Origin: Deltaproteobacteria bacterium
GTDB lineage: Bacteria; Desulfobacterota_C; Deferrisomatia; Deferrisomatales; JACRMM01
DNA: 6,532 bases
NCBI GenBank assembly: GCA_016218905.1
Contig: JACRCS010000785.1
Location: 1-6,532, forward strand
Direction: 5' to 3'
Shown: piece after piece, positions 1-6,062 of the stretch
Layout of the letters: every line of letters starts with the position of its first letter
Position numbering within the stretch: position 1 is the stretch's first letter
Made by a program: the position numbers and the translations under genes
The notes under the pieces: generated by a model
What the model saw: only the letters and a program-made list of their open reading frames with translations
The model's database searches: none
Told to the model about the DNA's origin: nothing

Positions 1-2720
1 ACGGTGGCGTAGAGGCCGGCCTGCTGGTGCGTCGAGGGCCCGTAGTGGTCGTGAGTGAACACGTTTCCGAGGCCCCGGTCCACGCCATCGTTGTTCAGGA
101 GCGGGTCCACGTAGACCCGCTGGACGGTCGTGCGGGCGCCGAGGACGCCGTTGAACCCGGCCTTCTCCACGGGGCAGAAGACGTTGGGATCGTCGTTCGG
201 GCACACGTTCTGCGCGCGGATGGCGTGGATGCGCTCGATCACCTCGTCGGGGCTGAAGGTGCCGTCCTCGTAGTTCCAGCCGTTGGCCGCCCCGTCCGAC
301 GACGTCACGTCGAACTTTACCAGGTGGATGTGCTGCCCGATGACGTCGGTGGGCATCTTGACCTGAAAGGCGTCCTGCTGGTAGACGCTCGGCACGAGGT
401 TCGTGTGGAACACCTCCATGCAGTCGCCGGTGTTCGCGCGCATGACCAGGGGCTCGGGCGGGCGGGTCTTGGCGAGCGTGGCCGCCACGTCCTGCTCCAG
501 CACCTCGATGCGCTGCTGGCCGAAGTGCCAGCCCGCCTTGTTGAACACCGTGTCGAGCTCGATGACCACCGGACGGTACGTCCGGTAGTTCCCGGTCGGG
601 CCTCCGGCGTCGGCCCGGCAGGGGTCCGCGTAGGGCGCCCCCCGCTGGGGCGGCAGGCCGTTGAGCTCGAAGGACGCTTGCCTGCCGTCGGTGGTGTAGG
701 TGGGGTGCCACTGCTCGGCGTGGTAGGCCATGGCCGTCTTCTCCACGGCCGTGCCTTCCTCTGGGACCAGTTCGACCGTGGCCGTCTCCAGAACCTTGTT
801 GAGTCTCAGCGGGGTGACCTCCGACAGGGCGGTCCCGCCCGTGATGATGTGGCGCTCGAGGCCGCCGTCCAGGAGCCCGGCGGGGCCCGCCGCGATGTCG
901 AGCGGAGGCGTCGGCGGCCGGTGGCCGGCTTTGCCCGCGATGAAGAACGGGAAGCCGGGGTTCACGTTCGGCTCGTCGAAGACGATCTGCCCGGTTGTGT
1001 TGTCGATGTGCACGGCTCCCGGCATCGGGGCCATGGGAAGGTCGGGGATCGGGACCAGGGCCGGGATCGGCGTGCCCGCGAGGATCTCGGCGTCGGGGAG
1101 CGCCCGGGCGCCGGGCACGGGCTTGCCCGTGGCCGGGTCGATCTGCGTGCCGTTCTCGAACACGTCGTGCACGCGCCAGTGGGCCCACATGCCCTGGGCG
1201 AAGTGCGGGTAGAAGTGGCAGTGGTAGATGGCGTCGCCGGGGGTCTTGTTCCGGTTGCCGCTGCCTTCGTAGGCGATCTCATAGGTGTAGGAGCTGCCCG
1301 GGCCGATGCCCTGGAAGTCGATGTAGTTCGAGTTGTCGTCGTCGGGCGTGAAGAGCCACTGGTGGGTGTGCAGGTGGAAGATGTGGTGCTCGCGCCCCGC
1401 GTGGACGTTTCGGATCTTCACGTGGTCGTTCATGTAGCTGTGGTTCACGTTGGACGGGTCGTCGGGGTAGAAGGCGACCGTTGCCTTGGGGCCCACGTCG
1501 GCGTCGTCCGGCACCTGCCCCGGGGCCAGTCTCTCGAGGCCCGCGTTGGCCGGCACGTCCACCACCATGCCCGGGTCGCCCACGACCCAGGACGTGAGGA
1601 AGAACTCCTCCGCCTTGCAGTCCACGCAGTCGAACATCGGGCCCACGCCCAGGCGGTTCGCCAGAATCTCGGTGCCGATGCCGCCGGTGGCGTAGTTGAT
1701 GGCGAAGCCGTCCTTCACGCTTCCGAGCATGAATCCGAGGGGGGAGGCGACCTGGTCGTAGAAGGCCGGGAACGCCTGGACGGCCGCGATCTCGTCGTGG
1801 AAGACGACCGTGAACTCCCGGAAGGGCTCGTTCCGGTTCGGGTAGGCCGGGTTCGGGGGGTAGTGGTTTGGCGCGAACCCGGTGATGATCGCATGGATAT
1901 CGGAGTGGACGAGGTTCCCGCGGTCGAGCATGCGCAGGATCGGCCGTCCCGCGAACGGGTGGCCGTCCGGGTAGACCGCCTCGTAGTTCAGGAGCGGCTG
2001 GCCTGCAGGTGTGGAGCCCGTGGTGGCCCAGTCCATCTCCTGGCGCGTGAGCTGGCTCCGGTACCACGTGGAGCCCGCGGGCTCCACATTGACCGTGCCG
2101 AAGAGGCCGAAGGCGAGCGTGCCCATCTGCCCCTCGCCGCCGGTATTGGCGGCCGTACTGTTGAGGAGGTAGGCCCCCTCCTTCTCCGCGTAGAGCGAGT
2201 ACGTACGGGTCTCGCCCGGAGCCGCGAGGCTCGAGGCGTTTCTGCCCACGTTGGAGCCATCAGAAGCGATGCTGCCCACCATCTGCATGCCAAACACGGT
2301 GATGCCTGCCTGCCGGGTAGCTGGCTGCTCCACCTCCACCAGCGGGTCGCCCCCGGGCGCCGGTGCCACGAGCGCCGTCGGATTCAGCCAGTTCGTGAAG
2401 GTGATGTGGAGGGTGTCGCCCTCGTTTACCCGCAGCACGATGGGCCGCGGTCGCTTGTCCTCGCGCAACATCGCGTTGCCCGGCCCGGGCGTCGCGCCCG
2501 TCACCGCAACCACGTCGGACTTGAGGGCGTAGATCATGCCCACCGGTGTCACCGCCCCCAGGCGGTTGTACCAGAGCACCTGGTCGATGGCGACGACGTC
2601 GGCGTTGACAACGCCAGCCAGTGCCGGCCAGGGCAGGGTCAACAGACCCGTGAACGCCAGAGCGACCGCGCCGCCCACGCTCAGGGCCGCGGTTCGCAGC
2701 ACCCCTCCTTGTGGTTTCAT
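1..2720 (-). CDS. Giant exported multicopper oxidase, MnxG/MofA/OmpB-like (3' end outside window)
   Basis: The 906 complete codons visible encode a copper oxidase made of cupredoxin domains that probably acts in the periplasm or at the cell surface. The ATG at 2720 follows GGAGG at 6 bases and opens a Sec signal peptide (Lys2, Arg9, hydrophobic core about 10-31, likely cleavage after Ala-Leu-Ala at 33-35). A first cupredoxin domain spans about 90-215. All four copper motifs are present: HxxHxH at His446/449/451, HCHxxxHxxxxM at His500-Cys501-His502, His506 and Met511 (type 1 copper with an axial Met), HIH at 797-799, and HDH at 890-892 followed by Gln and Gly-Leu-Tyr. The order is swapped relative to laccase, where the two HxH motifs come first. 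A Cys365-x-x-Cys368 pair precedes a Glu-Glu-Phe-Phe-Leu stretch. Related proteins usually exceed 1200 residues, so a substantial C-terminal part is missing. Mn(II) is the best-known substrate of relatives, but OmpB-type members are linked to iron-oxide use, so the substrate is unresolved. Confidence 0.93.
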   Translation of the reverse strand, partial: MKPQGGVLRTAALSVGGAVALAFTGLLTLPWPALAGVVNADVVAIDQVLWYNRLGAVTPVGMIYALKSDVVAVTGATPGPGNAMLREDKRPRPIVLRVNEGDTLHITFTNWLNPTALVAPAPGGDPLVEVEQPATRQAGITVFGMQMVGSIASDGSNVGRNASSLAAPGETRTYSLYAEKEGAYLLNSTAANTGGEGQMGTLAFGLFGTVNVEPAGSTWYRSQLTRQEMDWATTGSTPAGQPLLNYEAVYPDGHPFAGRPILRMLDRGNLVHSDIHAIITGFAPNHYPPNPAYPNRNEPFREFTVVFHDEIAAVQAFPAFYDQVASPLGFMLGSVKDGFAINYATGGIGTEILANRLGVGPMFDCVDCKAEEFFLTSWVVGDPGMVVDVPANAGLERLAPGQVPDDADVGPKATVAFYPDDPSNVNHSYMNDHVKIRNVHAGREHHIFHLHTHQWLFTPDDDNSNYIDFQGIGPGSSYTYEIAYEGSGNRNKTPGDAIYHCHFYPHFAQGMWAHWRVHDVFENGTQIDPATGKPVPGARALPDAEILAGTPIPALVPIPDLPMAPMPGAVHIDNTTGQIVFDEPNVNPGFPFFIAGKAGHRPPTPPLDIAAGPAGLLDGGLERHIITGGTALSEVTPLRLNKVLETATVELVPEEGTAVEKTAMAYHAEQWHPTYTTDGRQASFELNGLPPQRGAPYADPCRADAGGPTGNYRTYRPVVIELDTVFNKAGWHFGQQRIEVLEQDVAATLAKTRPPEPLVMRANTGDCMEVFHTNLVPSVYQQDAFQVKMPTDVIGQHIHLVKFDVTSSDGAANGWNYEDGTFSPDEVIERIHAIRAQNVCPNDDPNVFCPVEKAGFNGVLGARTTVQRVYVDPLLNNDGVDRGLGNVFTHDHYGPSTHQQAGLYAT

Positions 2721-2791
2721 CCCGTGCCTCCTCTCCTGTCGCTCGTGTGGCTCAGCGTTTCGAGTCCCTTCCGCGGGTCCTCCCTCTTCAC
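2717..2791 (-). CDS. Possible leader peptide ORF ending on the oxidase start codon
   Basis: A GTG at 2791 is preceded by AAAGGAGG with an 8-base gap, a better ribosome-binding site than most in the window. It opens a 24-residue, Arg/Lys-rich reading frame whose TGA stop overlaps the oxidase ATG in an ATGA arrangement. This is the classic layout for translational coupling or a leader peptide. Against it, the tract is purine-rich, so Shine-Dalgarno look-alikes are expected, and the peptide has no recognisable motif (no His or Cys cluster, no Trp run). It may be chance. Confidence 0.3.
   Translation of the reverse strand: MKREDPRKGLETLSHTSDRRGGTG
2727..2731 (-). promoter_or_regulatory. Ribosome binding site of the multicopper oxidase
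   Basis: GGAGG lies 6 bases upstream of the ATG at 2720. It fixes the oxidase start even though the same frame stays open upstream: the nearest in-frame upstream start, a GTG at 2828, would push the signal peptide into the interior of the protein. Confidence 0.75.
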
Positions 2792-2890
2792 TCCCGTTTC
2801 CTCCTTTCCCCCCGTCGCCCCGTTCCACCGCCCCGTTGCTACTCTCGAGGCCTCCCGCGGCGGCAAAACACTACCGCTCTAGTCTCAGGA

Positions 2891-2935
2891 AGAGTGACTC
2901 TGTGCCGTATCGACGGCAATGGGGACAAGACCCCA
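2891..2935. repeat. Three back-to-back inverted repeats, candidate operators
   Basis: Three perfect dyads are packed end to end with one base between neighbours: AGAGTGACTCT (2891-2901, 5-bp arms around one base), TGCCGTATCGACGGCA (2903-2918, 6-bp arms, 4-base centre) and TGGGGACAAGACCCCA (2920-2935, 5-bp arms, 6-base centre). Two shorter dyads follow: GGGC/GCCC at 2963-2972 and CCCGA/TCGGG at 2970-2987. The cluster lies between two divergent genes, which suits regulator binding sites, although small RNA hairpins would look the same. Confidence 0.5.
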
Positions 2936-3215
2936 AATCGCTGAGTACATGACCGTATATTGGGGCGAGCCCGACCAAATTTTCGGGGGCCGAGCGTGAA
3001 GGCTGTGGAGGTTTGGCTGTTGCGTCCGGCGCGGCGGAGGACTGTGGAGAGGGGTCGCGAACCTCGCTTGCCAGCGCGTTGGCGGATCCGTACCCTGCAG
3101 AGACCTGACGGCGAAGAGACGGCAGTCGCGGTCAGGCCTGAACCGACGGCTCCCGGCAGGAACGCCAGGCAAGGAGCCGGCGGGGGGCCAACGCGTGGCG
3201 AGAGGGACAAAGGGC

Positions 3216-4604
3216 ATGGGCTCGATCAGCGAGGAAGCGCGGGGGAAGGGGGCGGGGAAAGGCGCGAGCGCGCTACAGTCCTTACAAGAGTATAGCGCTC
3301 GGTTTCTTGGGTTCATCGGGTTAGGGGTCTTCCTGTGTGAGGCACTCATCATGGTGGCACTGCGTCGCTTCCTTCAGCCGTTGTCCGCGCTGGAGGAGGC
3401 GTTCGTGGATGCGACGGGTCTGGTTCTGGTCGTGATCCCCGCCGGATACTGGCTCTTTCATCGCCCGATGACCCGGAGCGTCGCCATCGTGCGAAAGGCC
3501 GAGCAGGTCCTCTCGGAGCAAGAGAGGTGGTATCGCCTGCTCGTGGAGACGATGAACGACGGCCTCGTTGTCGTGGACGAAGGTGGAACGATCTCCTTCG
3601 TCAACGAGAGGTTCTCGCAGATGTTTGGGGGCCGAAGCGAAGGGCTGATCGGGAAGCGCGTCGAGGAGTTGTTGGATGAAGCTGGCCGGCGGATCATGCG
3701 TGATCAGCTGGAGAGGCGCCGGAGGGGCGAAGAGTCGTCCTACGAATTGAGCTTTCATGGAAACGGCGGGGAACTGCTTCACACGCTGGTGGCTCCGAGG
3801 GTTCTCCGGGGCCCTGACGGGTCGTTCCAGGGGAGCTTCGCCGTGGTTTCGGATGTCACCGAGCTCAAGCGCACCCAAGAGCAGCTCAACCAGTGGAAGC
3901 GGTATCTACAGCAGTTGTCCGCCCGGTTGCTGACCGCCCAGGAGCAGGAACGGGCCCGGCTTGCCCGGGAGCTCCACGACGGACTCGGCCAGACCCTTAC
4001 CGCCGTGAAGTTCCTCGTCGAGAGCGCCTGTGCGCAGCAGTGGGGCGGGGACGGCGCGGCCCTCCCGGAGGCCTTGAAGCTCGCGATCCTCAAGCTGAAG
4101 GAGGCCGGGGGCGAAGTGGCCAGCATCGGGGCGGGGCTGCGGCCGGGCATGCTCGACGATCTCGGTGTCGTCGCCGCCCTTTCCTGGCACTGTCGACAGT
4201 TCGAGGCGACCTACCCTGGGGTGAAGCTCGAGCGAGAGATCGCTCTCGAGGAAGCGGACGTGCCGGACTTCCTGAAGATCGTGATCTTCCGGGTGTGTCA
4301 GGAGGCGCTGAACAATGCGGCCAAGCACAGCCGTGCCCAGCGCGTGCGGGTCACCCTCGCGGGCCGCAACGGGAGGATCCATCTAGACGTGGAAGACGAC
4401 GGTGTGGGGTTCAACGTGGACGACGCTCTCGCGCTCCAGAGCTCGGAGCGAGGGTTCGGATTGGACAGCATGCGGGAGCGGACGCTCTATTCGGGAGGGT
4501 CCTTCTGGATCGACTCGATTCCGGGCAAGGGAACCGCCGTGCGCGCCGCCTGGCCCAAGGCGGGAGGGCCCGGAGCTACCGAGACACGAGACCCTTCTCC
4601 ATAG
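3216..4604 (+). CDS. Membrane PAS-domain sensor histidine kinase, NarX/HisKA_3 type
   Basis: This 462-residue kinase is predicted to autophosphorylate on histidine and pass phosphate to a NarL-family regulator. Two membrane segments (about 30-49 and 67-82) enclose only about 17 residues. A PAS domain follows (about 101-214), then a coiled-coil-like linker rich in Gln and Arg, then the HisKA_3 H-box Arg-Glu-Leu-His-Asp-Gly-Leu-Gly-Gln with His254 as the phosphorylation site. The Leu-Arg-Pro...Leu-Asp-Asp-Leu-Gly segment (308-317) is typical of this subfamily. The ATPase domain has an N-box (Glu363 to His371, Asn367), a G1 motif Asp-Asp-Gly-Val-Gly (394-398) and a G2 motif Gly-Phe-Gly-Leu (413-416), so it looks catalytically complete. 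The ATG at 3216 has GAGGG 9 bases upstream. A GTG at 3195 would add 7 residues but has a weaker site. The last 29 bases overlap the convergent regulator gene. With almost no periplasmic loop, sensing is likely through the membrane or the PAS pocket. Confidence 0.93.
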   Translation: MGSISEEARGKGAGKGASALQSLQEYSARFLGFIGLGVFLCEALIMVALRRFLQPLSALEEAFVDATGLVLVVIPAGYWLFHRPMTRSVAIVRKAEQVLSEQERWYRLLVETMNDGLVVVDEGGTISFVNERFSQMFGGRSEGLIGKRVEELLDEAGRRIMRDQLERRRRGEESSYELSFHGNGGELLHTLVAPRVLRGPDGSFQGSFAVVSDVTELKRTQEQLNQWKRYLQQLSARLLTAQEQERARLARELHDGLGQTLTAVKFLVESACAQQWGGDGAALPEALKLAILKLKEAGGEVASIGAGLRPGMLDDLGVVAALSWHCRQFEATYPGVKLEREIALEEADVPDFLKIVIFRVCQEALNNAAKHSRAQRVRVTLAGRNGRIHLDVEDDGVGFNVDDALALQSSERGFGLDSMRERTLYSGGSFWIDSIPGKGTAVRAAWPKAGGPGATETRDPSP

Positions 4605-5229
4605 CATAGGTGGTCAGGGCCGAGGCGCTGTGAAGGTCGAGCTTGGCCATCAGGTTCGCGCGGTGCCTCTCCACGGTCTTCTCGCTGATGCAGTGGTACT
4701 CGGCGATCGCCATGTTCTTGTGCCCCTCGGCAATCATCTTCAGGATCTGCTTCTCCCGGTCAGTGAGGGTGTCCCACGCTGTCGGAGGGACGCCGCCGGC
4801 CCGGGCCTCCAGGTACCCGTCGACCACCTGCCTGGAGATCTCCGGGCTGAGGCAGGTTTTGCCGGCGAGAACGCCTCTTGCGGCGAGCAACAGCTCGGCC
4901 GCGGTGGCTTCCTTCAGGACGTAGCCATCCGCCCCCGCCTGAAGGCTCGCGAAGACGTGCTCCTCATCCCGGTGAGCCGTCAGCACCAACACCTTGGTGC
5001 CCCGGCAGCACCTCTTGATCTCCTTGATCGCGTCGACCCCGCCCATGCGGGGCATGCTGAGGTCCACCAAGACGAGATCGGGCGCGTGCTCCAGGGCACA
5101 GCGGATCGCGTCGCGCCCGTCCGAGGCGTCGGCTACGACCTCGAACTCCCGCTCCGCGCTCAGCAAGACCCGGAGCGCATCTCGCACGATGGCGTGGTCC
5201 TCTGCGATGACAACCCGGTATTTCCCCAT
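4576..5229 (-). CDS. NarL/FixJ-family DNA-binding response regulator
   Basis: This 217-residue transcription factor has the family's usual length. The receiver domain (1-120) carries the acidic pair Glu10-Asp11, phospho-acceptor Asp56 in Val-Leu-Val-Asp-Leu-Ser-Met-Pro, Thr84 and Lys106, so all key residues are present. A LuxR-type helix-turn-helix covers about 152-212, with Leu-Thr-Asp-Arg-Glu at its start and the recognition segment Ser-Glu-Lys-Thr-Val-Glu-Arg-His-Arg at 182-190. The ATG at 5229 has GAGGG 9 bases upstream and puts the first receiver strand right at the N-terminus. An ATG at 5238 would add three residues, and a frame open back to 5418 gives an implausible Arg/Pro-rich extension. 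It is the obvious partner of the HisKA_3 kinase it meets tail to tail. The gene order is unusual, because such pairs normally share an operon. Confidence 0.94.
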   Translation of the reverse strand: MGKYRVVIAEDHAIVRDALRVLLSAEREFEVVADASDGRDAIRCALEHAPDLVLVDLSMPRMGGVDAIKEIKRCCRGTKVLVLTAHRDEEHVFASLQAGADGYVLKEATAAELLLAARGVLAGKTCLSPEISRQVVDGYLEARAGGVPPTAWDTLTDREKQILKMIAEGHKNMAIAEYHCISEKTVERHRANLMAKLDLHSASALTTYAMEKGLVSR

Positions 5230-5450
5230 CCTCTCCATCCCTCGTCCCGTCTTCCGGCAGTAAAATAATGCTGGCGCGCGACCGCGCAACCCAAACGCGC
5301 CGCGCTCCGGCAAGCGGGGCCCCGGGCGTCGGAAAATGGGGTCGAACTCCAGATCATTTGGGGTGATTTGCCCATGGGCGGCTCCGCTCTGGCCCCGTAC
5401 TCTTCCAGCCCGGGGCACGAGGGTGCCGGGGGATGTGGGAAGGGGCGACC
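5230..5450. other. Divergent intergenic region between the two response regulators
   Basis: This 221-base region has no gene. Near the minus-strand regulator it holds an AT-rich island (about 5260-5270) inside an imperfect inverted repeat (CGGCAG/CTGGCG). Around 5333-5366 there are two similar words in the same orientation, AAAATGGGGTCGA and ATTTGGGGTGA, with their G runs 22 bases apart, about two helical turns. The first is also part of an imperfect dyad, TGGGGT-CGA-ACTCCA (5337-5351). A related word, GTTTGGGTT, lies on the minus strand at about 5288-5296. No strong plus-strand promoter was identified. Confidence 0.5.
5262..5289 (-). promoter_or_regulatory. Weak candidate promoter for the NarL-type regulator
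   Basis: On the minus strand TTGCGC (5289-5284) and TATTTT (5267-5262) are 16 bases apart and about 33 bases upstream of the ATG at 5229. The -35 match is poor (3 of 6) and the -10 moderate (4 of 6). The AT-rich island stands out in GC-rich DNA, which is the main support. Activation by a regulator would be needed for strong use. Confidence 0.3.
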
Positions 5451-5837
5451 ATGACGAGACTGCTCATCGTGGAAGACAACGAGTTTTTTCGCAGCACCCT
5501 CGCCGAGATTCTACGCGTGCGGTTTCCGAGTCTTGACATCGAGGAGTACCCCACGGGGTCCGGTGCCCTGGAGGCGGTGCGCCGGTTCTGTCCCGACATC
5601 GTCCTGATGGACCTCAATCTGCCGGGAGAGGGCGGTCTCGAGCTGTCTCGGAAGATCCGGTCGAGCTACTCCGGCATCGAGGTCATCATCTGCACGATCC
5701 TGGACTCTCCGGAGTACCGAGAGTTGGCGAGGAACCTCGGCGTTCGCCACTTCATCGGCAAGAGCTCAACGTCATCGGAGGAGCTCTTCCGCGCCGTCGC
5801 CGACGCGGAGGTGGCCGCAACGAGTCGGTCCCACTGA
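5451..5837 (+). CDS. Single-domain (receiver-only) response regulator, CheY-like
   Basis: This 128-residue protein is a complete receiver domain with no output domain. It has the acidic pair Glu8-Asp9, phospho-acceptor Asp54 in Val-Leu-Met-Asp-Leu-Asn-Leu-Pro, Thr82 and Lys104. The ATG at 5451 has AAGGGG 5 bases upstream. An in-frame ATG at 5433 would add six residues before the first strand and is less likely. Such proteins serve as phosphate sinks or shuttles, or act through protein-protein contacts. No chemotaxis gene is in view, so a link to the neighbouring kinase is more likely than motility, though this is inferred from position only. The gene is divergent from the NarL-type regulator and convergent with the downstream tRNA. 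It is not a truncated NarL protein: its stop lies just after the last receiver helix and no helix-turn-helix coding follows. Confidence 0.9.
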   Translation: MTRLLIVEDNEFFRSTLAEILRVRFPSLDIEEYPTGSGALEAVRRFCPDIVLMDLNLPGEGGLELSRKIRSSYSGIEVIICTILDSPEYRELARNLGVRHFIGKSSTSSEELFRAVADAEVAATSRSH

Positions 5838-5843
5838 CTCGGA

Positions 5844-5859
5844 GCCGCCCACGTGCGGC
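5844..5859 (+). terminator. Weak hairpin just after the receiver-only regulator
   Basis: GCCGC and GCGGC can pair around a 6-base loop 6 bases past the stop codon. There is no T run after it, so it may only stabilise the mRNA end or slow polymerase. The stronger hairpin at 6007-6033 is the better stop signal. Confidence 0.25.
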
Positions 5860-6006
5860 CATTGGGTCTGCGCGAGCGGCTGATGGCACGACAGGGTGAG
5901 GCACCGGCAAGGGGGGACGCCGGGTGGAGGGGCAGAGGAGGGCCGGCGGCCGTAAACGGTGACTCGAATCGCGGACTGTCTGAAATCGTCAATGCCTGCA
6001 GAACGA

Positions 6007-6033
6007 GAAACCCGCCTTCATCAGGCGGGTTTC
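6007..6033. terminator. Bidirectional intrinsic terminator between the regulator and tRNA-Cys
   Basis: An 11-bp perfect stem, GAAACCCGCCT pairing with AGGCGGGTTTC, closes a 5-base loop. The A/T ends of the arms give a short T run in either direction. On the minus strand this is followed by TCGTT, so it serves the tRNA-Cys transcript best; on the plus strand it would stop read-through from the receiver gene. The 170 bases before it (5838-6006) hold no supported gene. Confidence 0.8.
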
Positions 6034-6062
6034 GTATCTATGGAAATGGCTGAGAGCTCAAA

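Larger units (their letters stand above)
2721..3215. other. Divergent intergenic region between the oxidase and the histidine kinase
   Basis: This 495-base stretch has no convincing full-size gene on either strand. From the oxidase side it holds a purine-rich leader on the minus strand (about 2762-2836), then a dyad cluster (2891-2987), then about 230 bases of GC-rich sequence before the kinase. A TATATT at 2956-2961 on the plus strand is the best -10-like hexamer toward the kinase, but it has no good -35 box. The TGGGG/CCCCA dyad ends about 20 bases upstream of it, where an activator would sit. A 6-bp stem (CCTGAC 3104-3109, GTCAGG 3131-3136) could form in the kinase leader. No clear sigma-70 or sigma-54 promoter was found. 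Confidence 0.6.

Noticed and set aside
962..2293. Several minus-strand open frames (962-1282, 1279-2067, 1988-2293) within the oxidase
   Set aside because: They are out of frame with the copper-motif reading frame and give Arg/Pro/Thr-rich translations without domains.
27..2882. A 951-codon open frame on the plus strand opposite the multicopper oxidase
   Set aside because: Its product is a low-complexity Val/Arg/His-rich sequence with no recognisable domain, while the minus strand reads a signal peptide and all four copper motifs. Long antisense open frames are expected opposite GC-rich genes.
3195..3215. GTG at 3195 as the kinase start
   Set aside because: The ATG at 3216 has GAGGG at a 9-base spacing; the nearest AGGAG to the GTG is 18 bases away. 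The alternative adds only seven residues and cannot be fully excluded.
2721..3215. Sigma-54 promoter, as might be expected for Mn-oxidase control
   Set aside because: No GG-N10-GC arrangement with good -24/-12 flanks was found on either strand; the regulator is also NarL-type, not NtrC-type.
2960..3215. Riboswitch (for example c-di-GMP or cobalamin) in the kinase leader
   Set aside because: Only one short stem (3104-3136) is evident and no conserved riboswitch core sequence could be recognised.
2839..3352. Minus-strand open frames across the intergenic region and kinase start
   Set aside because: Composition is random-looking and Pro/Arg-rich, no homology is recognisable, and the frames run across the dyad cluster and into the kinase N-terminus.
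4402..5268. A 288-codon plus-strand open frame opposite the NarL-type regulator
   Set aside because: The minus strand encodes a full receiver and LuxR-type helix-turn-helix with all key residues, so the plus-strand frame is its shadow.
5230..5418. N-terminal extension of the NarL-type regulator back to 5418
   Set aside because: The extension is Arg/Pro/Gly-rich, crosses the promoter-like AT-rich island and the repeat words, and the receiver fold begins at the ATG at 5229.
5853..6053. A 66-codon plus-strand open frame after the receiver gene
   Set aside because: It reads straight through the strong terminator hairpin, has no good ribosome-binding site and shows no recognisable features.
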